In this document: in pieces, positions 7,995 through 15,380 of the stretch
Layout: every line of letters begins with the position of its first letter
How positions within the stretch are numbered: position 1 is the stretch's first letter
Source of the DNA: Oscillospiraceae bacterium
GTDB taxonomy: Bacteria > Bacillota > Clostridia > Oscillospirales > Ruminococcaceae
DNA length: 64,000 nt
Direction: 5' to 3'
Assembly: GCA_017438745.1 (NCBI GenBank)
Contig: JAFRUS010000014.1
Span: 30,540 to 94,539 of the forward strand
Notes under the pieces: model-generated
Seen by the model: the letters and a program-made list of their open reading frames with translations, nothing else
The model's database searches: none
What the model was told of the DNA's origin: nothing
Translations under genes and position numbers: made by a program

Positions 7995-9915
7995 TTTCAC
8001 ACGCCTCGTTCAGTTCCATTCTCCATTTATCATACTCACTTTTATTATCAAACCAATACTCTTTTAACATAGGTAAAATATCATAAGTCACTGCATTTCT
8101 AACGCGTTTTTCTATTATAGTTTCTGTACTCACTTCACCCTGTTCCGGAACATTATAATTGCAAAAATAACTATGACCTATACAAAAACCTTCCCCGAGA
8201 GATTTATCTTCACATATTTTCTCGTTCAATTTGCATATCACTTCAATCACTTTATTAAACGTATCGTTATTCAGTTTTTTCTGATATTCTTTAAACTGCT
8301 CAGTTTTAAATCCGGGTTCAACATCAAAGAAACTAAACCGACGTCTTAAAGCATAGTCTATCATTGCAAGACTTCTGTCAGCAGTGTTCATCATACCGAT
8401 AATATACAAGTTTTTAGGTACGAAAAAGTCTTTACCAATTCCACTTTCATTTGTATACGCAAGATCAATTTTATTATTACATCCACGGTAATCCTTTTCA
8501 ATCAACATAAGAAGTTCACCAAATATTTTACTCATATTACCGCGATTTATCTCATCTATAATAAAGAAGTACTCCCTATCATGATCTTTCTCTGCTTTCT
8601 TGCAAAATTCATAGAAAACCCCTTCCTTTAATTCAAAAGAAGTACCACATGGCTTGTATCCAAGAACGAAATCTTCGTATGAATAATTCTGATGAAACTG
8701 AACAACCTTTATCCTGTCTTTATCTTTTTCACCCATTATTGAATAAGCAAGGCGAGTAGCAGAGAAAGTTTTACCTACACCAGGTGCACCTTGAAGAATT
8801 ATATTTTGTTTATGAAGCAGATTATTTTTTAGAGACTCATATTGATCTTCGCTCATAAAAACATCTTTTAAAAACTCATATTTTGCCTCATACTTTAAAA
8901 ACTCATATTTTGACTTGAGTTCAAGTAATTTATCTTTTGATTTTTGACTTTTTTTATCTGCATAGCTTAAAGAAAGATTACATGCTCTCATTGCCGAATC
9001 AATTCCATAATCATCAAATATTTTCTTAATCGTAAAGAAAATAATATCGGAATCAGCTGAACTTCCAATATCTTTTCCTTTGATAAGATTGGAACACGAC
9101 GTTATATATTTTTCATAAGAGTTTTTCTTGCGAATTACTTCGCCATGCTTATCTACAAGTTTAGCAGCTGCATTAGCAACTGTAATCTCATCTTGATAAA
9201 CTTTTCTTGCAAATACATATATATCTTCTAATATTTCATTAGATAATTCTTCTGTTAATCTTTTTTGATTAGATGTTGACTCTTCTTCATTAATTTCAGA
9301 AGTATGACTTTGAACGCTAAAACCACACTTTTCTAAATAGCTCACAGCAGTATTAGAATGAAAATAATCAGTTGAAATCTTCCTGTTATTAACAATAAAA
9401 TTTGCTACCGCCATAACAGTTTTCGGTGAGTATTTTTTATCATTAATTATAAGAATACGATCCTTAATTATCATAGGTACTTTATTCTCATCAATATACT
9501 TTATCGCATCATAAATATTCTCTTCTTTAATACCAATGAAAAGCTTTCCGTTATACTCTTTCTCTTCATTTTTCTCAAATCTTCCATTATTCCAATAGCC
9601 AATTATTACAGGTTTTTCATTTTTGCTTTTTTCAAAACTAATAACTTCACCATCATACGTATATTCCGGACCAACTAATCTATATTCATTTTTGTCTTCT
9701 ATCCATACCAAACATCGTACACAATTGTTTAATTCTTCGCCATTTTTCCATTTCATGCTTTTGTTGCTACGATTAAAACATAAATCAGATACTTCTACAT
9801 CTTTTGATTCAAAACCAATCAAATTACTTATTTCATTGCTTGACTTCACAACTTCATTTCCATTTTCTTTTACAAACTCATTTACTCTTTCACATGCAAT
9901 TTGCTTATTGCCCAT
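7987..9915 (-). CDS. mcrB: McrB-like AAA+ GTPase with ScoMcrA-type N-terminal domain
   Basis: This 642-residue motor subunit has its AAA+ module in about residues 365-600: Walker A GAPGVGKTFSA, FHQNYSYEDFV, Walker B FFIIDEINRGN, the McrB nucleotide signature MMNTADRSLAM and the arginine-rich ALRRRF. The N-terminal part differs from E. coli McrB. The segment YSPKTVMAVANF..SYLEKCGFSV around residues 165-205 resembles the N-terminal domain of ScoMcrA-like HNH nucleases, and the next helical region (VFARKVYQDEIT..) recalls spacer domains of such enzymes. This is presumably the modified-base or DNA reader. The ATG at 9915 follows GGAGG. Expression appears controlled by an upstream leader and terminator. 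Confidence 0.92.
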   Translation of the reverse strand: MGNKQIACERVNEFVKENGNEVVKSSNEISNLIGFESKDVEVSDLCFNRSNKSMKWKNGEELNNCVRCLVWIEDKNEYRLVGPEYTYDGEVISFEKSKNEKPVIIGYWNNGRFEKNEEKEYNGKLFIGIKEENIYDAIKYIDENKVPMIIKDRILIINDKKYSPKTVMAVANFIVNNRKISTDYFHSNTAVSYLEKCGFSVQSHTSEINEEESTSNQKRLTEELSNEILEDIYVFARKVYQDEITVANAAAKLVDKHGEVIRKKNSYEKYITSCSNLIKGKDIGSSADSDIIFFTIKKIFDDYGIDSAMRACNLSLSYADKKSQKSKDKLLELKSKYEFLKYEAKYEFLKDVFMSEDQYESLKNNLLHKQNIILQGAPGVGKTFSATRLAYSIMGEKDKDRIKVVQFHQNYSYEDFVLGYKPCGTSFELKEGVFYEFCKKAEKDHDREYFFIIDEINRGNMSKIFGELLMLIEKDYRGCNNKIDLAYTNESGIGKDFFVPKNLYIIGMMNTADRSLAMIDYALRRRFSFFDVEPGFKTEQFKEYQKKLNNDTFNKVIEVICKLNEKICEDKSLGEGFCIGHSYFCNYNVPEQGEVSTETIIEKRVRNAVTYDILPMLKEYWFDNKSEYDKWRMELNEACENG

Positions 9916-9958
9916 TTTTCAATACCTCCATATCAATTATTATTTATTCTAATAAAAA

Positions 9959-10010
9959 AACAGCAGACAAAAACCTTGTACTGCAAAGCACAAAACTTCT
10001 ATCTGCTGTT
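9959..10010 (-). terminator. Terminator in the mcrBC leader (probable attenuator)
   Basis: AACAGCAGA (10002-10010 on the minus strand) pairs with TCTGCTGTT (9959-9967) and is followed on the minus strand by a run of seven T residues. It lies between the mcrB promoter and the mcrB start codon and overlaps the last codons of a short leader ORF. Confidence 0.65.
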
Positions 10011-10043
10011 AATTTTACAAACACTTATAATTACCCTGTTCAT
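9999..10043 (-). CDS. Putative 14-residue leader peptide of mcrBC
   Basis: An ATG at 10043 preceded by AGGGGG at a good distance opens a frame MNRVIISVCKINSR that stops at TAG inside the terminator stem at 9959-10010. A promoter lies about 60 bp upstream and mcrB begins about 85 bp downstream. This arrangement suggests that ribosome position on the peptide controls folding of the terminator. It is inferred from layout only. Confidence 0.45.
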   Translation of the reverse strand: MNRVIISVCKINSR

Positions 10044-10068
10044 GATAAAAATCCCCCTATTAAAATCA

Positions 10069-10082
10069 TCGTGATATCACGA
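10069..10082. promoter_or_regulatory. Palindromic operator candidate near the mcrBC promoter
   Basis: TCGTGATATCACGA is a perfect 14-bp palindrome just downstream of the predicted transcription start. A second half-site TATCACGAT occurs at 10146-10154, on the other side of the promoter. Confidence 0.45.
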
Positions 10083-10100
10083 ATCATCCCTATGTTTATT

Positions 10101-10129
10101 ATTTTATCACACAATCCATTAACAGTCAA
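10101..10129 (-). promoter_or_regulatory. Promoter of the mcrBC operon
   Basis: On the minus strand TTGACT (10124-10129), a 17-bp spacer and TAAAAT (10101-10106) form a near-consensus sigma-70/A promoter pointing at the leader and mcrB. Confidence 0.6.
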
Positions 10130-10215
10130 TCACTTTATTGTAGATTATCACGATTTCAAACGATTATTAATTGCATAACAAGATTACTACTTACATACCT
10201 TTCCTCTCAAAAAAA

Positions 10216-10276
10216 GGTGGTACGCCTGCGGCGCACTATCATAGCACTGTCGGCTCTGAGCCGACAGTACCTTTTC
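10216..10276 (-). repeat. Double-hairpin repeat, copy C
   Basis: Stem 1 is GTACGCC/GGCGCAC (one mismatch). Stem 2, ACTGTCGGCT/AGCCGACAGT, is perfect with a short loop. On the minus strand a T run follows stem 1. This is the one complete copy with no recognisable minus-strand gene ending beside it. Confidence 0.8.
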
Positions 10277-10282
10277 AGAAGA

Positions 10283-10374
10283 ATGGCACGCAAAAAATCA
10301 TTAAGTACTCTGACATTTCACCTGAACAACTCAATGAACTCAAAGCCCCAATAGCTAAAGTTGAAAATAACTAA
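10283..10374 (+). pseudogene. Possible gene remnant between repeat copy C and a terminator
   Basis: A plus frame ending SPEQLNELKAPIAKVENN stops at 10374, fourteen bases before a strong plus-strand terminator. Its upstream part is just repeat copy C read through. It looks like the 3' stub of a lost gene that kept its terminator. No family is recognised. Confidence 0.3.
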
Positions 10375-10386
10375 ACAGAAAAATCG

Positions 10387-10427
10387 ACCTCGGTAAGAAC
10401 TGAATTTATCTTTACCGAGGTTATTTC
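10387..10427 (+). terminator. Intrinsic terminator after the gene remnant
   Basis: A 9-bp stem pairs CCTCGGTAA (10388-10396) with TTACCGAGG (10412-10420), followed by TTATTTCTTT. Confidence 0.7.
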
Positions 10428-10485
10428 TTTGATAGAGAATACATTCCTATAACCGTAAAGCATAGCAACGTATTCAATATAGGTA

Positions 10486-10515
10486 TTGGCTATTTTCAGA
10501 AAACTTTGTTATAAT
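10486..10515 (+). promoter_or_regulatory. Promoter of the flavodoxin-like/acetyltransferase pair
   Basis: TTGGCT (10486-10491), an 18-bp spacer and TATAAT (10510-10515) lie about 110 bp upstream of the first start codon. Confidence 0.55.
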
Positions 10516-10626
10516 GAATACAACAAGAGAGTCGGGGAAAAGAGTTGCTCGACGAGGTTCATGCAAAGGAACGCTGTATCAGCCGCTCTGATTACCTGAC
10601 GTTCACGATGTAAAAGGAGAATTACC

Positions 10627-11163
10627 ATGAAGAAAGTACTGATCATATCATCCAGTCTGCGAAACGGCTCAAATTCCGAACAACTTGCAGTCTCCTTTGC
10701 AGATGGTGCAAAATCGGCTGAAAATGAAGTTGAGGTCATTTCTCTGCGAGACAAGAAAATCAGCTTCTGTACAGGATGTCTTGCATGTCAGAAAACACAG
10801 CGCTGCTTTATGCACGACGATGCAGATGCGATCCGTGAGAAAATGCTTTACGCCGATGTGCTTGTGTTTGCAACGCCGATCTATTACTATGAAATGAGTG
10901 GTATACTGAAAACGCTGCTTGACAGAGCTAATCCGCTGTATTCTTCCAATTATCGTTTCCGTAAGGTATATGCCCTTGCAACAGCAGCCGAAAATGAGAA
11001 ACACGTTCCGGAAAGGGCTTTCTCAGGCATTGAGGGCTGGGTTGACTGCTTTGAAAAGGCAAAACTGGTCGGTACACTGTTCTGCGGTGGTGTCAACGAT
11101 TCCGGAAAAATAAAAGATAACCCGAAACTGAAAGAAGCCTGTGAAATGGGCAGAAATATCTGA
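10627..11163 (+). CDS. Flavodoxin-fold NAD(P)H-dependent FMN reductase
   Basis: This 178-residue protein is of the NADPH-dependent FMN reductase / multimeric flavodoxin (WrbA/IsaB-like) type. The N-terminal IISSSLRNGSNSEQLA is the FMN phosphate loop, FCTGCLACQKT is a cysteine pair often seen in anaerobe members, and VFATPIYYYEMSG with LKTLLDRANPL forms the rest of the flavin site. The ATG follows AAAGGAG. The next gene starts 13 bp after its stop, suggesting an operon. The electron acceptor is unknown. Confidence 0.88.
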   Translation: MKKVLIISSSLRNGSNSEQLAVSFADGAKSAENEVEVISLRDKKISFCTGCLACQKTQRCFMHDDADAIREKMLYADVLVFATPIYYYEMSGILKTLLDRANPLYSSNYRFRKVYALATAAENEKHVPERAFSGIEGWVDCFEKAKLVGTLFCGGVNDSGKIKDNPKLKEACEMGRNI

Positions 11164-11176
11164 GAAGGTAACAGCT

Positions 11177-11740
11177 ATGACAACAAAAGAATTCATTGAC
11201 TTCATGAAAAGCGGAAAACAGGTCACGGCGGAATCCGGTGTACATCAGACTATGCACAGGCTCAGTCAGGAAGCGATCCGGATCACAATGGAGATAAACA
11301 ATCATTACCACACTCCCGACGAAATCAACGCATTGATGTCGGAGCTTATCGGTGCGCCTGTTGAAGTCGGACTGTTTCCTCCGTTCAACACCGACTGCGG
11401 AAAGAACATTCATCTCGGCAGGAACGTATTTATAAATTCCGGCTGTAAATTTCAGGATCAGGGCGGCATCTATATCGGTGACGGAGTGCTGATCGGTCAC
11501 AATACGGTGCTTGCAACGCTGAATCACGGAATACTACCAGACGAACGCCACGACCTGATACCGAAACCCATTCACATCGGTAATAATGTGTGGATCGGAT
11601 CAAATTCAACTGTTCTTGCAGGCGTTACTATCGGAGATAATGCAGTGATCGGTGCAGGCTCGGTGGTCACAAAGGATATCCCTGAAAACATGATAGCCGT
11701 AGGAAGTCCGGCGAGAGTTATAAAGAGCATATTTGATTGA
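11177..11740 (+). CDS. Left-handed beta-helix sugar/maltose O-acetyltransferase family protein
   Basis: This 187-residue hexapeptide-repeat acetyltransferase is of the Maa/LacA/NodL type, using acetyl-CoA. The repeats run from IHLGRNVFINSGC through IYIGDGVLIGHNTVL and IHIGNNVWIGSNSTVL to VIGAGSVVTKDIP, ending AVGSPARVIKSI. The conserved histidine is in ATLNHG. The open frame reaches back to 11141, overlapping the previous gene, but the ATG at 11177 has the better GAAGGT site. The sugar acceptor is not evident. Confidence 0.88.
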   Translation: MTTKEFIDFMKSGKQVTAESGVHQTMHRLSQEAIRITMEINNHYHTPDEINALMSELIGAPVEVGLFPPFNTDCGKNIHLGRNVFINSGCKFQDQGGIYIGDGVLIGHNTVLATLNHGILPDERHDLIPKPIHIGNNVWIGSNSTVLAGVTIGDNAVIGAGSVVTKDIPENMIAVGSPARVIKSIFD

Positions 11741-11893
11741 GTAACTCAAACTTCGCATTAAATACTGCAAGTGCATCTTGAAAGCACAATAGATAGAGAC
11801 AAAAAATAAAAACAATTCACTTAGCATAATCATCTGAGCGATTTTCTGTGCCACAATAATCACTAAATATTAGCAAGCGCCCATTGGAAACAC

Positions 11894-11922
11894 TTGACAA
11901 AATAATTTCTGCCACGTATAAT
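11894..11922 (+). promoter_or_regulatory. Consensus promoter of the antitoxin gene
   Basis: TTGACA (11894-11899), exactly 17 bp, then TATAAT (11917-11922), about 60 bp upstream of the antitoxin ATG. A strong constitutive promoter like this is typical of autoregulated toxin-antitoxin operons. Confidence 0.75.
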
Positions 11923-11981
11923 ATATTTAGAAGTATTTTTATGTACAATTATTCCTTATCATTCACAGAGGTGATATAGTT

Positions 11982-12239
11982 ATGGCAGTAATAAATCAAT
12001 CATTATACAATGACACAGTAGCTTTACTGGATGATTTAAACGACAGTCAGTTAATGGCTGTTCATGCAATTATTTTCGAATTAGCTGATGCTCATAACCG
12101 TTTTAAAAGTCCTCTTGGCATAGAAAACGAAGAAGCATTATTAAATCACATTGATTCTTCTCTGGAACAAGCAAAGTCTGGAATCGGAATAGATGCTGAT
12201 GAAGCAATATCTTCTCTTATGCAGGAGTTTGATTTATGA
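11982..12239 (+). CDS. Antitoxin-like protein of a decayed RelE/ParE-type module
   Basis: This is an 85-residue acidic protein (NDSQLMAVHAIIFELADAH, tail GIDADEAISSLMQEFDL). The C-terminal half looks like a toxin-binding antitoxin tail. It has a near-perfect promoter and a good ribosome site, and its stop codon overlaps the start of a RelE/ParE-like reading frame by ATGA. That toxin frame ends after 22 codons, so the antitoxin is now effectively alone. The antitoxin call rests on context. Confidence 0.65.
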   Translation: MAVINQSLYNDTVALLDDLNDSQLMAVHAIIFELADAHNRFKSPLGIENEEALLNHIDSSLEQAKSGIGIDADEAISSLMQEFDL

Positions 12240-12304
12240 AAAGTTTCAAAGTCAAAGTAACTCCTAAGGCTATGGACGATATAAGAAAGTATATCAGTTG
12301 TTAA
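12236..12304 (+). pseudogene. Truncated RelE/ParE-type toxin stump (22 codons)
   Basis: The frame opens with ATG overlapping the antitoxin stop and reads KVKVTPKAMDDIRKYI, matching the first strand and helix of ParE/RelE toxins (normally 85-100 residues). It then meets TAA at 12302-12304, followed within 16 bp by a terminator. All catalytic positions are lost. This is the second toxin here that is cut short next to a terminator. Confidence 0.65.
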
Positions 12305-12317
12305 AATAAAAAAATAT

Positions 12318-12363
12318 ATGCCTTAGTAAAATCATCTGTTCTTTACTAAGGCTTTCGTTTTTT
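12318..12363 (+). terminator. Terminator after the toxin stump
   Basis: GCCTTAGTAAA (12320-12330) pairs with TTTACTAAGGC (12342-12352), followed by TTTCGTTTTTT. Confidence 0.8.
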
Positions 12364-12380
12364 CTAAACTTATAAATAAA

Positions 12381-12445
12381 AGGTTGTGCACCTGCGGTGC
12401 ACTATTGTAAAACTGCCGTCTCACTGAGGCGACAGTTTTTCTTTT
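12381..12445 (-). repeat. Double-hairpin repeat, copy D (downstream of the YqiA esterase)
   Basis: Stem 1 is GTGCACC/GGTGCAC. Stem 2, ACTGCCGTCTC/GAGGCGACAGT, has one mismatch and one wobble. On the minus strand stem 1 is followed by CCTTTTATTTAT, so it may serve as terminator about 40 bp past the esterase stop. Confidence 0.75.
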
Positions 12446-12480
12446 ATCCGCAAATATATCTATTATATCAAAATGATTAA

Positions 12481-13068
12481 TCAAAATTCTTTTTTTCTTA
12501 AATCAATACAGTACGGTATTACCTCGGCAAAATAATCATTCAGAGACAGAGTAGCACCGGAATGTTTACCTCCCGGAATACGACGGAAGTGTTCATTTCT
12601 GAACATTCTCTCGGTCATATCATGGCTGTCGATTATTTCATCTGCATCTCCGACAATACAGCATACATTCTCTTCGTTCAAATCTGAAAGCGTACCGAAC
12701 ATTGAGATAAACGCTTTGATATCCCCTTTATAACCAAGATGCGGAAGATAGAGAAACGGCATGAGACACGGATTGATAAGTATAACCGGAAGATCAAATT
12801 CTGCTGCCAGAACTGCTGCATAAAATCCACCGAGACTTGTTCCGACTATAAAATCAACAGACTTATCAGAAACGTAGTTTCGAAGCTGGTTCAGTACACT
12901 TTTCGGCGATTCTGAATCATAATCAATTTCAGGAGATATAACAGTTTCGCATTTATTTTCCTTCAGTGCACCGAAAGCCGCATTCTCCGGTGATCCGTGA
13001 TATCCATGAATGTTAAGAACATTAACCTGGTATTTAGTGTTTCCATCTGTATTCATTTTTATAATCAT
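12481..13068 (-). CDS. YqiA-type alpha/beta hydrolase (esterase), free-standing
   Basis: This 195-residue protein of the YqiA/UPF0227 esterase family is collinear with the C-terminal half of the LRR fusion at 4253-5956: LNIHGYHGSPEN, nucleophile GTSLGGFYAAV, INPCLMPFL, acid region VGDADEIIDSHD and catalytic GGKHSGAT. The ATG at 13068 sits very close to an AGGAG site; the ATG at 13056 is the alternative. The gene starts right after a relic of a vapB-like antitoxin, occupying the place of a toxin. It is probably cytosolic; the substrate is unknown. Confidence 0.85.
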   Translation of the reverse strand: MIIKMNTDGNTKYQVNVLNIHGYHGSPENAAFGALKENKCETVISPEIDYDSESPKSVLNQLRNYVSDKSVDFIVGTSLGGFYAAVLAAEFDLPVILINPCLMPFLYLPHLGYKGDIKAFISMFGTLSDLNEENVCCIVGDADEIIDSHDMTERMFRNEHFRRIPGGKHSGATLSLNDYFAEVIPYCIDLRKKEF

Positions 13069-13075
13069 ACTCCTT

Positions 13076-13118
13076 GTTGTGAAATGGCTGTATCATCAAT
13101 ATCAATCTTTCCGGCTGT
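13076..13118 (-). pseudogene. Relic of a vapB-like antitoxin 3' end
   Basis: These 43 bp match the end of the antitoxin gene at 3814-4023 with five mismatches (about 88% identity), reading AGKIDIDD on the minus strand. The relic overlaps the 3' end of the PARG gene and supplies its final codons, and it lies just upstream of the YqiA esterase start. Confidence 0.7.
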
Positions 13119-13866
13119 AAAACACCCTTTCAAATGCGTTATAATTTCTATCCGGCGGTACAGCAAAAACGACTTGTTTTACCACGGTATCACTGAACAA
13201 TTCTATGAACAGACTCGCCACCCTCTCCGGTCTTTGGGCAAAAACTCCGCATCCAAATGCTCCGGCGATCAATACTTCCACACCCTGCGAATCACAAATA
13301 TCTCTTATGAAACGTATTCTGTCCTTCAGTGCACGCTCATTCTGCTCTTCACTTAAACTTCCTTTTTTAAGCATCACAGAACGATTAGGTGCTGCGCATG
13401 TTATTACATCAGCGGTTACATGCTTATTTTCGTCATCATTAAAGAAGTACACATCAGAAGAATAGAGCGCCCTGTTCATATACAAGCCCATATTATAATT
13501 GGCTTCATTCCATTCATAATAATCCGGAAAAGTACTGAGTACATTATATAAGAACGATACGTGACAAAGCGCCTCTTCCTGTGCCATAGCTCCATTTAAA
13601 AAGCCGCCACCGGGATGTCTGTAACTGGCAAAGTTAAGTACAGCAAGTTTATTCCCGTTAGAATGCTTTAAAACACTCTCCTGGGTATATGACTTTTCAA
13701 GAACGAACTCCGCTCTTTTTCCTGTTATCTTTTCTCTCACAAATTCGTTTCCAAATACATGCGTTGCCAGAATACTCTTCTGTATTTCATCGGAGTACAG
13801 TTTCACCATTTTTTCAGTATGCTTCAAAGCTTTATCTTTAAGATCATCTTTTCTTCCCATCATCAT
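13102..13866 (-). CDS. Microbial-type poly(ADP-ribose) glycohydrolase (TIGR02452 family)
   Basis: This 254-residue macrodomain-related protein removes ADP-ribose chains. It has the PARG signature HPGGGFLNGAMAQEE (GGG plus the catalytic QEE) near residue 88, an N-terminal helical region, and the nucleotide-binding segment IAGAFGCGVFAQ around residue 207. The start is one of three consecutive ATGs after AAGGAGA; the second or third has better spacing. The last four residues and stop come from the antitoxin relic, so the native C-terminus may have been replaced. In bacteria such enzymes often accompany ADP-ribosylation conflict or stress systems; no ADP-ribosyltransferase is evident nearby. Confidence 0.88.
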   Translation of the reverse strand: MMMGRKDDLKDKALKHTEKMVKLYSDEIQKSILATHVFGNEFVREKITGKRAEFVLEKSYTQESVLKHSNGNKLAVLNFASYRHPGGGFLNGAMAQEEALCHVSFLYNVLSTFPDYYEWNEANYNMGLYMNRALYSSDVYFFNDDENKHVTADVITCAAPNRSVMLKKGSLSEEQNERALKDRIRFIRDICDSQGVEVLIAGAFGCGVFAQRPERVASLFIELFSDTVVKQVVFAVPPDRNYNAFERVFYSRKD

Positions 13867-13887
13867 TTCTCCTTTTCATAAATATAA

Positions 13888-13930
13888 ACAAGCACGTAAA
13901 TTGATATAGTCAACTTACGTGCCGTTTTTT
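13888..13930. terminator. Bidirectional terminator-like hairpin between the PARG and DnaA-DnaB genes
   Basis: GCACGTAA (13892-13899) pairs with TTACGTGC (13915-13922). A T6 run follows on the plus strand and a T-rich stretch on the minus strand. It most likely ends the DnaA-DnaB fusion transcript. Confidence 0.6.
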
Positions 13931-13996
13931 AGCTAATAAAAGTATATCAGCAAACCGCATCGGCTGTCAAGATGATTTCAATAATACGAGAAAAAA

Positions 13997-14022
13997 ATAC
14001 GTCTGCAGCACACTATGAATAC
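13997..14022 (-). repeat. Double-hairpin repeat, truncated copy H
   Basis: TACGTCTGCAGCACACTATGA aligns to hairpin 1 and the conserved CACTAT spacer of the repeat family. The stop codon of the DnaA-DnaB fusion lies inside it. On the minus strand it is followed by seven T residues. Confidence 0.5.
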
Positions 14023-15365
14023 ACTTCAATCTCCCCTGTTTCGCCGTTTCTGTTCCATATGATTGAAATTTTCGTAATGTCAGTGTCTTTACCAATTGCA
14101 CTGCAGTCATTACCTTTATCAAGGAATATAATTTTATCTACGTCATCTATATCAAATTGCCTCCGGATACTTTTAAACCGTGGTGTTTTATTGTATTCAT
14201 CTGAATTGTTAAGTTCAGTCAACAGGATAACAGGCACATGGCAGTCTTTTGAAAGCTGTTTGAATTCTCTGATTTTATCTGACAATTCACCGCGGCCGCA
14301 AAAAAGCATCTGCATGTTATCTGCAATTACCAGCCCGTGATTTTTCCTGTTTCTGACCTTCTGAAATACCAGTTTGCCGCAGTCGCGAATATTATCATCA
14401 ATGAACAGAGGAACATTTTTAAACTCCTCTGAACAGCGCAAAATTCTCTGGTTTTCATCGACCTCAAGCAGATTGTATTTCAGACTGTTAATATCAACGC
14501 AAGCTTCTCTGGAAACTAATCTCATGACAAGTTCCTCTTTTGTTTTCTTCCAGCTGAAATAATCGGCTTCCGCTTTATTTCTTCCGGCAAATTCATAAGC
14601 AAGAGCAAGTGCAAAAGAGGAAGGATCACTGCCCTGATCTGAAGCCAGTACAATAAGTTCAGGATGGTCCCGGTCAGCGATAAGTTTAAACAGTTCAGAA
14701 TAATCCGGCCTTATGATCTTTTTCTTAGAATAATCAGTTCTCCAGATAAAAGTATCTTTCAGAAAACCTTGTACTATATCGTACACAGCAGTCAGGTCGT
14801 TATGCACGGAATAAAACGTATCTTTACCAGATTCATTCTTTATCGGATCAGAACCTGCATTTTTTAATAAAGCGTAATCACCGAAAAAGCATCTGTTTCT
14901 TAATCTTTCCGGAAGATCATTCACCCTTTCTGATACTGTTATCATTATAGGTTTTCCGGATTCAAAGCGCTCATTAAAGCAGTGTTCGAGTTCTTCACTT
15001 ATCGATTCCTTTCCGAGGCAGTACTGAATATCATCGATCAGTAAAACATCGCAGTCGATATATTTTTCTGAAAAGTCCTGCCTTTTCCTGCTTTTTATCG
15101 TTTCTATCAGCTCTTCAGAAAACTCTCTGGCACTTGTAAGTATAACATTCAGATCCGGATACAGCTCGTTGATACGGTTCTTTACCGAATAAAGCAGATG
15201 TGTTTTTCCGGTACCCGATCTTCCTATCAGACAGAGCGGAGCTTTATTTCCGCTCTCAGAAAATTTTACCGTCATTTCATATGCGTCCGAGTTATTATGT
15301 GTGACCTTAAAGTTCTCAAAAGTGAACTGACTCCCTTTTTGTGATATTTCCATATGCTGATACAT
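14013..15365 (-). CDS. Fusion of a DnaA-type AAA+ domain to a DnaB-like RecA domain with lost Walker A
   Basis: This 450-residue protein joins two replication modules. Residues 13-165 resemble the DnaA/DnaC AAA+ core: FTFENF, Walker A GRSGTGKT (48-55), Walker B DVLLIDDIQ (106-114), RLRNR. The origin-binding domain IV of DnaA is absent. Residues about 233-449 follow the DnaB C-terminal helicase domain block by block: ELIVLAS, ALAYEFAGRNKAEADYFSW, MRLVSREACVD, FIDDN, GLVIADNMQML, VPVILLTELN and a final RNGETGEIEV. The DnaB Walker A (GxxxxGKT) is replaced by SDQGSDPSS, so this half should not hydrolyse ATP. A 105-residue gene starts the same transcript. The role is unknown; loader, replication-interference or regulatory functions are all possible. 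Confidence 0.85.
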   Translation of the reverse strand: MYQHMEISQKGSQFTFENFKVTHNNSDAYEMTVKFSESGNKAPLCLIGRSGTGKTHLLYSVKNRINELYPDLNVILTSAREFSEELIETIKSRKRQDFSEKYIDCDVLLIDDIQYCLGKESISEELEHCFNERFESGKPIMITVSERVNDLPERLRNRCFFGDYALLKNAGSDPIKNESGKDTFYSVHNDLTAVYDIVQGFLKDTFIWRTDYSKKKIIRPDYSELFKLIADRDHPELIVLASDQGSDPSSFALALAYEFAGRNKAEADYFSWKKTKEELVMRLVSREACVDINSLKYNLLEVDENQRILRCSEEFKNVPLFIDDNIRDCGKLVFQKVRNRKNHGLVIADNMQMLFCGRGELSDKIREFKQLSKDCHVPVILLTELNNSDEYNKTPRFKSIRRQFDIDDVDKIIFLDKGNDCSAIGKDTDITKISIIWNRNGETGEIEVYS

Positions 15366-15380
15366 TCCTCTCTTTCTCTG

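Noticed and set aside
10171..10374. 67-codon plus-strand frame
   Set aside because: Most of it is repeat copy C read through; only the last part is kept as a possible gene remnant.
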